From positions 1 to 22,443 of IMG/VR virus record IMGVR_UViG_3300020442_000784: a stretch of 22,443 bases of DNA, one strand, 5' to 3'. Origin of the DNA: a virus. Shown in pieces: positions 12,250 to 21,800 of the stretch (position 1 is its first letter; every line of letters begins with the position of its first letter). The translations under genes and the position numbers were made by a program. The notes under the pieces were generated by a model, which was not told the origin of the DNA, did not search any database, and was given only the letters and a program-made list of their open reading frames with translations.

Positions 12250-12282
12250 GAAAACCGCCCACGGGGGAACCCCATGGACGGT
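12250..12282 (-). terminator. Rho-independent terminator, 13-bp stem
   Basis: A 13-bp stem with two G-T wobbles and a three-base loop (ACCGTCCATGGGG paired to CCCCGTGGGCGGT), followed by TTTTCTGC. The T-run is short but the stem is strong. It lies 15 bases after the stop of the ParB-like gene and isolates it from the helicase. Confidence 0.75.
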
Positions 12283-12296
12283 CTGTGAACTGGATC

Positions 12297-13355
12297 TCAG
12301 TTCTGGAGTGCTACCAGATCACCACGATCAAGGTCTACCAGATGTGGCAATCGATAACCGTAAGACAAGTAAGAACGAATCCGTGTAGCTTCATTCTTAC
12401 CTAGAATCTTACCAAAGTTTTCAATGTAATCTTCAATCTCATCCATACGCTCACGAATCAGATGCAGAACACCAATCTCATCGTCTACATTGTTTGTATT
12501 CACATAGAAGTGAATAGTTGTAGAGATGCCGTTTGCAGCATCTTCAAAGAACTGTGGGAAAAAGTCACGATAAACATGAACTGGACCCATAGCACTTACG
12601 AGACGATCAACACTAGAACCACGAACATCAGCAGCAGTGCTTTGAATCTTGATTCCTTTCTTGGAGAAGAAACGAATACCCTCACCACGGGTAAAGTTTG
12701 CAAGGAAGGTTTTCTTCTCAGTTGCGTTGTAGATTGCCTTTACAAGGCGTTCTTGAGTATCGGGAGTCTCAAAATCTGCGTACTCTTGTACCCAGTTACG
12801 AACTTCAGTCTCAGTTACGCGAGCATCTTCACGCAAAGAGTTCTGTTCGATCACCCACAAAATACCCCGTGCTTTGTAGTCATCGAAGGCAGATGATGTG
12901 CCTTCAGGACGAGGTTGATACTTCAACCCAATCTCATTGATGACATCGTTCTTAGAGAATCCCAGTTTGGGGACTACTTTCAGAACGGGAACATAAGGAA
13001 CTTGATGCTCATCGAACCAACGGAAACGGTGGTTTCCATTCACAGGTTCATCATCATCTGCAAAGACAAAAGGAGGAAGTTTGTTGATATTCCATCCAGG
13101 AGTCAGGTTCTTGTCAACGATGTCATATACATCTTTGTCATTACCCCGAACACGACCCACATTTGCCTGTCCAAGTTTGCGAACAGTATCAACAGCGATA
13201 ACTGTGCATGATACTACTTCACAAGTTTTATATTCAAGAGTCTTGATAATCTCTTTATGATACATCTCAGCGAGTTCATAAAGGATGCCAGACTCTCTAA
13301 AGTCTTCCCAATCGATAAATCCAGTGGGAATCGTAATTTCATTAAAGATAGTCAT
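12297..13355 (-). CDS. ParB-like nuclease-domain protein
   Basis: A 352-residue protein. Its core, PVNGNHRFRWFDEHQVPYVP (residues 105-124), carries the (D/N)G.HR signature of the ParB/sulfiredoxin fold, found in plasmid partition proteins, phage ParB-like nucleases and DNA-modification systems. The preceding segment (INKLPPFVFADDDE) fits the strand leading into it. The remaining two thirds are helical with no recognised motif and may bind DNA. The start at 13355 is used because the longer reading begins inside the -10 of the promoter at 13414-13442. It follows the methyltransferase genes directly and is followed by a terminator, so it forms its own transcription unit. Confidence 0.75.
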   Translation of the reverse strand: MTIFNEITIPTGFIDWEDFRESGILYELAEMYHKEIIKTLEYKTCEVVSCTVIAVDTVRKLGQANVGRVRGNDKDVYDIVDKNLTPGWNINKLPPFVFADDDEPVNGNHRFRWFDEHQVPYVPVLKVVPKLGFSKNDVINEIGLKYQPRPEGTSSAFDDYKARGILWVIEQNSLREDARVTETEVRNWVQEYADFETPDTQERLVKAIYNATEKKTFLANFTRGEGIRFFSKKGIKIQSTAADVRGSSVDRLVSAMGPVHVYRDFFPQFFEDAANGISTTIHFYVNTNNVDDEIGVLHLIRERMDEIEDYIENFGKILGKNEATRIRSYLSYGYRLPHLVDLDRGDLVALQN

Positions 13356-13413
13356 TGTCTGCCTTTGGCATTGTGTAATGCGGTTGTTTGGCGATTCGCC
13401 CAACCACACATAC

Positions 13414-13442
13414 AATATACACTGATTTTTCTATCCTGTCAA
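13414..13442 (-). promoter_or_regulatory. Consensus sigma-70 promoter (TTGACA-17-TATATT)
   Basis: A perfect TTGACA (13437-13442), a 17-base spacer and TATATT (13414-13419). It begins just after the stop codon of the methylase gene. The start site near 13407 gives about a 52-base leader to the ATG at 13355, containing two small stem-loops, one (TGCC/GGCA) covering the likely ribosome site. Confidence 0.88.
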
Positions 13443-13454
13443 CCCCCTGTGCCA

Positions 13455-13937
13455 CTAGAAGAACTGTTCTAAGGATGCCTCACTAGGATCTGTATTGGGT
13501 TCTGGGGGTGTATAATCGTCGGGTCTTCTGATCTTACCTAGACCCTGCTCTAAACCCACTTCTTCATCGAAAGAGTAATCATACTCTAAAGCATCAGCAC
13601 AAACATAGTGTGGATGATCTACAGGAACTCCAAGATTTGCACACAGTTCCTTATGATTATCTTCCATCATTTCTACAGCATATAACATATTGTTTAGAAT
13701 ATGATCTTCACTATGAAACTGTAGTAAACGATTCTTCATTCCAACTAGAAAGTTACCACAACCAGCAGAGTTATCAATAAATGTACTCTCTGGATCTTTT
13801 AGTAATTCAATATCAATCTCATCAATCATCTGCTCAACAAGTTCCATCGGAGTGAAAACTTCTTGAGTTACTTTGATTCTTTCATCGGATCTTTCAATCG
13901 TAGATCCAACATCTTTATTATGCTTATTCTTTGCCAT
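13455..13937 (-). CDS. N6-adenine DNA methyltransferase-like, SAM-binding half
   Basis: A 160-residue protein carrying only the SAM-binding part of an amino-methyltransferase: VFTP near 27-30 (motif X), FIDNSAGCGNF at 53-63 (motif I), YAVEM at 86-90 (motif II) and CADALEYD at 113-120 (motif III). The catalytic (N/D/S)PPY motif is absent here but present in the gene directly upstream (13924-14508), so the two probably assemble into one enzyme that methylates adenine in DNA. The acidic C-terminus (Asp/Glu/Pro-rich) looks disordered. The ATG at 13937 follows a GAAAGAG site and overlaps the upstream gene by 14 bases; a TTG at 13949 is less likely. Confidence 0.85.
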   Translation of the reverse strand: MAKNKHNKDVGSTIERSDERIKVTQEVFTPMELVEQMIDEIDIELLKDPESTFIDNSAGCGNFLVGMKNRLLQFHSEDHILNNMLYAVEMMEDNHKELCANLGVPVDHPHYVCADALEYDYSFDEEVGLEQGLGKIRRPDDYTPPEPNTDPSEASLEQFF

Positions 13938-14508
13938 CTCTTTCTTCAAGACATCTAATATAAGTTGAAATCAAATCGTTCTTGCCAAAGTGATACCTTC
14001 CATTACACTGTGTAGCAGTTGCACGAAACGAATCAGCAAATTCTAGCATATTATTTACAACTTCTGGACATCTAGTTTTCAAAAAATGATGTCCTTTCGC
14101 ATAGTGGGTAAAGTTCTCGATCTTGACTCTACCACTGGGTCCACAGCCATATTCACCAACAAAAACATCAGCATCAAACCTTCTCTCATAAGGTAAGAAC
14201 TCAAAGTCTGGATGTTCCTTATGCATAGGTATCTCTCCAACACCTACTTGGAATCTCGATGTGTTTTTAACTTCCCAGTATTGTTTTACAGCACTAATAC
14301 CACCAGGGAAGGTTGAAGGATCTAGATCTTCATCTACACTACAATGCAAATGACCTACAATCTTATTCAAGGAAGATGGCTTCCTTACAGATGTAGGCAA
14401 TACAAATCTAATATCATCAGTAACTTCTGATGTTTTATTTAAAAATTTAATAGCAAGATTACCTCCAACACCATATGGAGGATTCCCAATAGCTAAGCTA
14501 AATCTCAT
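13924..14508 (-). CDS. N6-adenine DNA methyltransferase-like, catalytic half
   Basis: A 194-residue protein starting almost directly at the catalytic motif IV: IGNPPYG at residues 7-13, the form typical of N6-adenine methylases. It continues with IKFLNKTS and IRFVLPTSVRK (about 20-43), which fit motifs V and VI. The rest (about 60-190) would contain the target-recognition domain. No SAM-binding motif is present; that part is encoded next (13455-13937). Together they reproduce beta-type order IV...X-I-II-III across two chains. It is the first gene behind a consensus sigma-70 promoter, so it is expected early. A GAAGG site abuts the ATG with a very short leader. Confidence 0.85.
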   Translation of the reverse strand: MRFSLAIGNPPYGVGGNLAIKFLNKTSEVTDDIRFVLPTSVRKPSSLNKIVGHLHCSVDEDLDPSTFPGGISAVKQYWEVKNTSRFQVGVGEIPMHKEHPDFEFLPYERRFDADVFVGEYGCGPSGRVKIENFTHYAKGHHFLKTRCPEVVNNMLEFADSFRATATQCNGRYHFGKNDLISTYIRCLEERDGKE

Positions 14509-14528
14509 CCTTCAAAAGCAACAAAGAG

Positions 14529-14557
14529 ATTCTACAGATAATCTAAGACTTTGTCAA
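14529..14557 (-). promoter_or_regulatory. Consensus sigma-70 promoter (TTGACA-17-TAGAAT)
   Basis: A perfect TTGACA (14552-14557), a 17-base spacer and TAGAAT (14529-14534), located just past the stop of the glycine-rich tail gene. The start near 14522 leaves only about 14 bases of leader before the ATG at 14508. It separates the methylase block from the fibre genes. Confidence 0.82.
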
Positions 14558-14560
14558 GCC

Positions 14561-16693
14561 TTACACGATAATAAATTCTTTTTTAGATGTTCCACCTGGT
14601 CCTGTTGCAGTGATTGTATATTTTATTGGAGTGTATTTCACTGGTCTCCAACTATAAGTATATGTTTTTGATTCTCCTGGTGCTGGAAAATCATTTGGTA
14701 TATTGAACAGAGGATCACCTCGATCATTAGAACCAGTTACATTTGTAATTGGATTTTCTAGTGACGAAGTGAGTCTATATCTTATTGTTGCTGCGGGATA
14801 TAATTGATTATTGTTCTTGAAGATCGCAATCGCTCCGTTTGCATCATTACCATCATCATCTCTAAGACCTATTACATTAAGTTCTTCAATATTTGTTTCT
14901 CGGTTTAGACCAAGTACCTTTAAAGCACTGCTCCTCATCTGTGGATCCATTAGAGTTTTAGATACTCTTGGATAATCATTATTACCGCCTGCATTTCTAC
15001 TATTCAAATTTCTCCAAATAATAGGATATTCACCAGTCAATAAACTGAAGGATCTTTGCATATCACCGCGCTCACCACTTCTTGTGTATATGGTTTGTTG
15101 GAACTCAAATTCGTCTAAGTGAATATCATCACTGCTACTGCTATCATCCCATTCATATTTTACTTTGAAGTCAGCCTTCACACCTTCTGGTGCTGTCACA
15201 AATATATTTCTAACACCACCAGTAGCCTGGAATCTTACATATGTTGGTGTTTCAACCAGTTCAACTCCTGGGAGACCTGGTACTGTACCTGCATTTTCTG
15301 ATGTTTCACCAACACAGGATCCATCATATCTAACTTTTAAGGTTTTACTGTTCTTATTTCCTTCTACTGAGAAGTTATTACCACAAATAGCAGCGCCTCC
15401 AGAACCGCCTCTGTCGGACGATGTAGTGAATTGCCCCGCTCTTCCTGGAGCACCACCATTACCGCCTCTTCCGCCATCTCCTGCGGCTTTCCTGCCGTAT
15501 GGTATCGTATCACCAGGACAATTTGGAAACTCATTTTGAGTTCCTAACTCACCTTCTCGACCATTAGATCTATATTGACCATCTAACCAACCTGCACCAT
15601 CTCCACCTTTACCACCGACACCTCTTATTGGTTCTGGTCCAGGTTCACCAATGTTTGCTTGACATACTGCACTGGTTCTATAAATTTGAACTGTATCACA
15701 CCTTTTTCCACTTCCATCCTCATGTCCAGGTTCACTGGGATCATCAGCATCAATCCATCTACAGTTTTCTTGAGATGTACTACAGACTTCTGTACTTGTC
15801 GAAACCCTAGTATAATCAGTAGGACAAGATGGCGTTCCACCACCACATGATCCTGAAACAGTTGTGTATACTTTTCTGATACATTGTCCTCTTTCCCCAT
15901 CTTCTCCCATCTTACCTTGTTCACCACCACCTCCACCACCGTGGATTCTGGCACCATTTTCAACATAAACAACAGTTGTTGAACCAGAATGTGAAATTTT
16001 TAACGCAGTACCACCCGCTTTTCCTCTTCTAGTATCTGTATTATTTGTTTGATTTTTATATCCACCTCTTCCAGCGGCACCATATATTTTTCCACTAACA
16101 TTTAATTGTAAATTATATACACCGTATGCACCCCCTGATATAGCGGGTTCTAGACTCATTGCTGGTATTTTACCTAAACCAGTTCCATTTTTACTCTCTG
16201 CAGATCCACCATCACCACCATCATTATCAGATGAATATGCTGTATTCATCCAATGTATAAATTTTTGAATATTTTTAGATAAGTTATTATTCGCAGCTGA
16301 TCCGTCTGCTCCACCTGTTCCACCATTAGACCAGTCCATACCATTAGTGCCATCATAGTGATTTAAGTGGACTTGATCTCCATCACTAATAGAGTCTGCA
16401 TAATATCTTTTAACAGATCCCCTAAACTGGGACAAACTCAAATTGTTTTCAGTAGAAATTTGTTCGTTTTGAGTAGAATCTGGAACAATAGGATTAGTTT
16501 CAGATGTAGATGTAACTCTACGAAGTTCACTTGCCTTAACTTCTCCTGATGTTTCTTCTTTAAAAAGTCTTCTTAAAACACTGAACTTGATTTCACCTGA
16601 TGTGAAATATGGTCCTGCAGTTGTTATTTCAAATTTTCCTGCTGAATGTGTAGTAAGTGGACCACCATTATCTACTTTTGTTACTCCTGCCAT
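14561..16693 (-). CDS. Glycine-rich tail/adhesin-like protein with Cys-rich insert
   Basis: A 710-residue protein. The first 95 residues hold repeats of the type I.FS.LRR.F (about 35-44, 52-60, 84-92), a motif of phage tail proteins. Two Gly-rich sections (HGGGGGGEQGKMGEDGERGQ, 251-270; GGKGGDGAG, 360-368; also 406-420) flank a stretch with ten cysteines (271, 283, 290, 304, 311, 332, 344, 392, 437, 460). The C-terminus (from about 500) is beta-rich, ending in a fibronectin-like YTYSW...YTITATGPGG region that fits an Ig/PKD-like domain. Such glycine-rich adhesins (compare T4-type gp38) usually bind the host surface. It is the third consecutive fibre gene, and has no S74 domain. Confidence 0.75.
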   Translation of the reverse strand: MAGVTKVDNGGPLTTHSAGKFEITTAGPYFTSGEIKFSVLRRLFKEETSGEVKASELRRVTSTSETNPIVPDSTQNEQISTENNLSLSQFRGSVKRYYADSISDGDQVHLNHYDGTNGMDWSNGGTGGADGSAANNNLSKNIQKFIHWMNTAYSSDNDGGDGGSAESKNGTGLGKIPAMSLEPAISGGAYGVYNLQLNVSGKIYGAAGRGGYKNQTNNTDTRRGKAGGTALKISHSGSTTVVYVENGARIHGGGGGGEQGKMGEDGERGQCIRKVYTTVSGSCGGGTPSCPTDYTRVSTSTEVCSTSQENCRWIDADDPSEPGHEDGSGKRCDTVQIYRTSAVCQANIGEPGPEPIRGVGGKGGDGAGWLDGQYRSNGREGELGTQNEFPNCPGDTIPYGRKAAGDGGRGGNGGAPGRAGQFTTSSDRGGSGGAAICGNNFSVEGNKNSKTLKVRYDGSCVGETSENAGTVPGLPGVELVETPTYVRFQATGGVRNIFVTAPEGVKADFKVKYEWDDSSSSDDIHLDEFEFQQTIYTRSGERGDMQRSFSLLTGEYPIIWRNLNSRNAGGNNDYPRVSKTLMDPQMRSSALKVLGLNRETNIEELNVIGLRDDDGNDANGAIAIFKNNNQLYPAATIRYRLTSSLENPITNVTGSNDRGDPLFNIPNDFPAPGESKTYTYSWRPVKYTPIKYTITATGPGGTSKKEFIIV

Positions 16694-16710
16694 ATCTTAT
16701 TTCCCCCCTA

Positions 16711-18774
16711 TCAATGTAAGTTGTTCCAAGTACTTCCATCCCAAACTTGTAGTTTGTTGACAGTCGTATTGTATATAAATGCACCAACTTCTACTGGTCC
16801 AGCATCAAAATCTGTAAAAGCATCTCTTTCAGTAGTTGTAACTTTTGGAGGAACCATATATGATATGGGTGATGCACCATTACTAAAATAAGCTGCCTCT
16901 GAGAAGTCAACTGCACATCTAGGTGCAGCTGTACCAACACCAAGTATAGATGTACCTTGAAGATTTAAAACAGTACCACCTACAAGATTAAGTCTACTCT
17001 TATCAAAGACATTAGCTCCACCAAGAACTTTTAATCCATAACCCGTAGTTCCATAAGCATCTGCGGGTGTAGTTGTTCCAATACCAACTAAATTATTTCC
17101 AAATGATGTTGTACCGTTATCAACCAAGAGTGCATTTCCTGCATTACCAGTAGCAGTTGTTCCTACAGATAAAAGACCAAATGCACCAGCAGTTCTGGAA
17201 GCATCTAAACCTCCACCGAGTGCAAAAATAGATTTATCTCTATCAGTACCAATCGCAACTGATGTTCCCTGTAGATTCTGTACTACAATATCTGCAATAG
17301 TTGATACGCCTATGGTATTATTGAGATTTATATCATTAAGTATTGGATCAAGAACTACTGTTCCGTTTATATTACCTTGAACATTCAAGTCATTAGTAAT
17401 AGTTACATTACCAGTAAGCCTAGAATCTCCAATAACATCAAGAATCTCAGTTGGTGCATCATTATTGATACCTAACTTACCGTCGTAAGTTAAGGTCATG
17501 CGTTTATTTGTGGTATGATACCAATTAAAAGATCCTGTATTAAGACCTACTTGACCAGATAATTGTAGATAGTAATTAAAATCTCCATTATCTCCATTGT
17601 AAAGATCAAAAGATTTATCGGTAGAACCAAATCTCATTCCACCAGTGCTAACTGCAACACCAGTTTGGATAGCTGATCTTTGACCAATACTGAGTATCAC
17701 ACTTTCAGTACCAACAATTTGTACTGTCGCAATACCTACCTTTAAGAAATCAAAGTCTTGTGTTGGAGAATTTAAACCAATACCTATCTTATCGACTCTT
17801 AAAGTAGATGCTGTTGCAATACCTAATATTGAATCACTTAGAACTGCTGATTGAGCAGTAAGAATACCAGCACTAGCTTGAAGTCCTTTACAACTTATCT
17901 CTTCAACAAATGATGCTCTTCTAGATTCTAATTGATCAGAGACTAAAGTAACTGAGGTGAGAATACCAGCAACATTTACATTTCCAGTTGAAGTTAAGAA
18001 TCCAACAGTTGCGATACCTACATCCAAAGATCCTGATAGATTTCCAGATACATCTCCAGTAACATTACCTAATAAATTTCCTTCTAATGTTCCTTTAAAT
18101 GTTGTTGCAGTGATAACACCAGCAACATTCATACCTTCGGTTACTGTTAAGAAACCAACAGTTGCGATACCTGCATTTACATCTCCAGTAAAATCACCTT
18201 TAAATTCCGTCGCAGTAACGACACCAGTAGCAACAATTCCACCACTGTTTATACCTACACCATCTTTAAAGTCGTTGAGGTCATTATTACCACCAATCTG
18301 TAAAGTAAATCGTGGGTCAACAGTTGCAATACCAACAGCACCTATGGCATCAGTAACATAAACACTCGCATAACCTAATCCAACATCAACATTTTGCCAT
18401 TGTGAAGTAGGTAGATTCTGTAAATATTGACCATCGCCATAATAAGTTACAGTTCCCCCATCAGATGCTGTTATAATACCAGCAGGATAACCAACACTTA
18501 CACCTGTTCCAACTTGCCCAAGGTGAAGTTTAGAACTTCCAACTTCAAGTTCAGAAGTTACATTTAATGCAGTAATAATACCAGTAGTGGCATTTACAAC
18601 ACCAGAACCAGCAACGGCAGAGTCTGCAATAACTCTAACCCTTCCGCGAACATCCAAGGCTTCCGTTGGTACGGTAGTACCGACACCAACTAGTCCATTT
18701 GAATTAACAATCAAATTGTCGTCATCAACTTGAACTCCGTTACGGAAGTTGAAAGCCTTCTTGATATTAGCCAT
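16711..18774 (-). CDS. Repeat-built tail fibre-like protein
   Basis: A 687-residue fibre protein. It has at least four copies of a (V/I)G(I/V)GT..P...LDV-type motif (near residues 28-42 and again in the C-terminal half), a feature of long phage fibres, and a repeated block NVAG(V/I)(I/L)T...FKG with GIATVGFLT between copies in the first half. The C-terminus (GAFIYNTTVNKLQVWDGSTW) is a conserved end of phage fibre and tail-tip proteins. The trimeric beta-helix-like repeats would extend from the virion. No S74 domain is present. It begins 25 bases after the upstream stop, which contains an AATAAATA late-type element, and is followed closely by the glycine-rich protein. Confidence 0.85.
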   Translation of the reverse strand: MANIKKAFNFRNGVQVDDDNLIVNSNGLVGVGTTVPTEALDVRGRVRVIADSAVAGSGVVNATTGIITALNVTSELEVGSSKLHLGQVGTGVSVGYPAGIITASDGGTVTYYGDGQYLQNLPTSQWQNVDVGLGYASVYVTDAIGAVGIATVDPRFTLQIGGNNDLNDFKDGVGINSGGIVATGVVTATEFKGDFTGDVNAGIATVGFLTVTEGMNVAGVITATTFKGTLEGNLLGNVTGDVSGNLSGSLDVGIATVGFLTSTGNVNVAGILTSVTLVSDQLESRRASFVEEISCKGLQASAGILTAQSAVLSDSILGIATASTLRVDKIGIGLNSPTQDFDFLKVGIATVQIVGTESVILSIGQRSAIQTGVAVSTGGMRFGSTDKSFDLYNGDNGDFNYYLQLSGQVGLNTGSFNWYHTTNKRMTLTYDGKLGINNDAPTEILDVIGDSRLTGNVTITNDLNVQGNINGTVVLDPILNDINLNNTIGVSTIADIVVQNLQGTSVAIGTDRDKSIFALGGGLDASRTAGAFGLLSVGTTATGNAGNALLVDNGTTSFGNNLVGIGTTTPADAYGTTGYGLKVLGGANVFDKSRLNLVGGTVLNLQGTSILGVGTAAPRCAVDFSEAAYFSNGASPISYMVPPKVTTTERDAFTDFDAGPVEVGAFIYNTTVNKLQVWDGSTWNNLH
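17990..18180 (-). repeat. Tandem fibre repeat in coding sequence
   Basis: Two near-identical stretches of about 25 bases, one near 17996-18021 and one near 18149-18174 (plus-strand reading centred on AACAGTTGCGATACCT), about 153 bases apart. They encode the repeated GIATVGFLT unit with NVAG(V/I) following, an internal duplication of roughly 51 residues in the fibre. Homologous exchange between such repeats can alter fibre length. Confidence 0.7.
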
Positions 18775-18792
18775 TTATACTAATTTTTTAGT

Positions 18793-18800
18793 TATTTATT
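18793..18800 (-). promoter_or_regulatory. Candidate T4-type late promoter (AATAAATA)
   Basis: AATAAATA differs by one base from the T4 late element TATAAATA. It overlaps the TAA stop of the large fibre gene and lies about 19 bases before the ATG at 18774. Late expression is expected for a fibre gene. The single mismatch and AT-rich context keep confidence low. Confidence 0.3.
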
Positions 18801-21800
18801 ATGATAAAGCGTCAACCTTAGAATTGAGTTCTTTGATTGCTTCAATTAGAATAGGAATGATTTTGTGGTACTGAACTGATAAGTACCCATTCTCATTAAC
18901 TCTAGTTAGTTCGGGAAGACCAAGTGCTTCCAGTTCTTGTGCAATTACACCAGTACTTGCAGAACCATCAGCAATCATTTCATAAGTATTTCCACTTATA
19001 GATAGAATTTTTGCTAGAGCATCTGGGATTGGTTTAATATTCTTCTTCAGATTTTTATCGGATGATTGGTAGAATGCGGTAATATCCTTAGTAACATTCA
19101 AATCTCCTTCAATTAAAACATCATCGTTAAATGTAGATTTCCCTGTTACAAGTATGTCACCTTTTAGTTCAATATCACCAGAATTAGAGCTTAATCTTAA
19201 TGGTCCACTTCTAGTTGTAACATGCTGATTTCCATTATCAGGAGTACCATCATATACACCAATTTGAATCCTACCAATGTGTGCTTCAGCAAATGCAAAT
19301 GATGCAGATCCAAGTGCTACACCCGCACCACCATTAGCAGCAGCATCGACAATGGGTCGAAGACCCACTTCGAGTGAGCTTGAGGCACTATTTGAACCGA
19401 ATCTTGCCGTTTGGTTAAAGAAACTATTACCTTCAACATATAATGCAGCACCCGTGCCGTTAATAGTTACACCACCATCAACCACTAATGAACCCTGACT
19501 TCCAGCTGATGCAGCAGTAGTATCACATAGTTTAACAGTACCGTTCATCACGGTAATCGCTCTACTTTGGTTATTGCCTCTAGATAATGCCTTACCAACT
19601 GAGATACCACCCTCAACAATTAAGCTACCTGATGCAGCATTATCACATGAAGTATTTGCTTGTGCTTCATTAGTAAATCTGCCGATACCATCAACAGTTA
19701 GATTTGATGTAATTCTCAAATCTCTGTTAAATCTTACTTTGCCGTTGAAGGTAACAGGACCATCAAACTGAGATAGAATTTGTTTGGATGTTCCACCTTC
19801 AACAAGTAGTCTATCCTTAACAATAACTTCATCGAAGACAACACTGAGTCTACTTGGATCTTCACCAGTTACAGTTGGAACGGGAATATCAAAGGTTACC
19901 TGCTCACCAGAGTCAGATGAAATCTTGGTGTTTCCAATATAGAAATCACCTTTGTCATTCATACCAGTGTAAACAACAGTACCACAAGAAGTTTCTTGGG
20001 ATTGTGATAGGAATTCTTCTCTTTCAGTTAGAGTCTTAAGTTGTACCTGTGGTAAACCAGTTGAATAGTTACCAGGTCCATAACCAAGATATTCAAAAGT
20101 ATGACCAGATGCACGAAGAATAGAAGGTCTGCGAAGTTCAATCGCAAGAGGTTTAATCTTCTTAATTAGTTGATTATTTGCATGAGGTTCAACAATAGTA
20201 CCTAATGCGCCACGGATAACTTTTAGTTTTACTCCATTAGCTAGAGTCGTATCAACGACTCTCATAATCTCATCATCAATCTGGAAATAAGAACCTAGTG
20301 GGAATCTTACTCTAATATCAGCATCAGTACCTCCACCATCAGGTAGAGCAACTGGAATCTGATCAGTAGTTGAGATTGCGCTGGTTAGTTTTAGAGAAAC
20401 ATTATCATATAAACCAAATCCTCTAGTACCCAAACTTTCACCATCTCTACCAGAGTTTGCATTATGTGATGATAATGCATGTTTTAAGATATATTTTGCA
20501 CTACTTATATTTGATGGTGCATTTGAAAGTCTAAACTGAGTTACACTAACAACTTCACTAACAACATAATCACCTAGATTAGAGTCATTTGTATCAAGAA
20601 CTCTAAATTTAGATCCTTTGGATAATCCATGTGCTCTTGTTGTACTAATAGTAGTTACTTCATTTGAAGTAGATGGGGTGCCACTAACTTCAGCAACAGG
20701 TCCAACACTAACAACACTCTGACCATGTAGAATAGTTTCTTGTCCAGATTTCTTGATGTTAATCTTATTGGTTGCTGGAACATCTTGGATTCTGAAATAA
20801 TTATCAGTACCAGTGGTAATACCAGTTACCTGAACATAATCACCTGTTGCAAGTTGAATGTTAGAATCGACAATAGAAATGTTCGCACTAGGTGCTCCAC
20901 CAATACCACCATCTTCTGGAAGTGAGCTATCAAAATATAAAGGTGATAGTGATGAAGTATATCCCGAACCAGGTTCTTCAATCTTAAAGTTAGTAACAGA
21001 TCCACCATTAACTACTACAGTAGCAGTTGCACCTTTCCATACGGCAGATGCAGGAGCAGAAGCGTCATCAAAGATCTTTACATTATAATAAGTACCATCA
21101 GTATGACCACCACCGCCAGTTAAGCTGCTAGCAGAAACTAAACCATTTAAAGTATGCTCTCTATTAAATGTTAGAATAGCAGAAGTAGTGTTGTCAATAA
21201 CATCAGAGATTTCATTTGCAACATCAAAACTACGCAGTAGTTTATTAGTAGACTCTCTGGTAATACTCTTCTTGAGATCGTTAGTTACAACATCACCAAT
21301 CGGGAATCTCTTAGCATAGCTAGCTGCTTCCTGTGGATTATCATTGAGGTTATCTCTATCAAGTTCTGGATAAAGGTTTACAACATTCTGATTATACTTT
21401 GAAGTAGTAAACTCTTCCTCAAGGGAATTGCCACCATTTAGAACATACAGGTGGAAGACACCATCTTGAGCACCTTCAATATAAGGTAGGATAGTCTCTG
21501 TTCTATAGATGAATAGATTTTCTTGATTATTGTTCTTCTCAAATCTAGGTAGAGCAGTTGTTCTTGCAGTAGTTGGATCATTAGTATATGCACCAACAAT
21601 ACGAGAGTTACCTAAGACATCAGTAGTTACATATTCAAAGGTCTTAGAATTTAGAACATTAGTTACAACAAAAGTACCGTTGAAACCCTTATCACCTGCA
21701 CCTGATGTGTTAACAGTATCAATAATATTCTTTACAATGATCTGATCACCAATTCTTAGATTGTGATTTTTATCGGATCTAATTCTAGCAACTCTAGTTG

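Noticed and set aside
13455-14508. The split methylase as a simple frameshift in one normal gene.
   Set aside because: A fused chain would keep a permuted order (NPPY before motif I), and the second half has its own ATG and a GAAAGAG site; nevertheless a frameshift in an ancestral beta-order gene cannot be fully excluded.
15165-15539. A 124-codon plus-strand ORF rich in Pro.
   Set aside because: The composition is the mirror of the glycine-rich coding strand; a shadow.
17990-18180. Repeats as a CRISPR array.
   Set aside because: Only two copies 153 bases apart, translated in frame as fibre repeats, with no spacers or cas genes.
17957-18361. A 134-codon plus-strand ORF within the fibre gene.
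   Set aside because: It is proline/threonine-rich antisense of the repeat-coding strand, with no promoter or ribosome site and a well-supported gene opposite.
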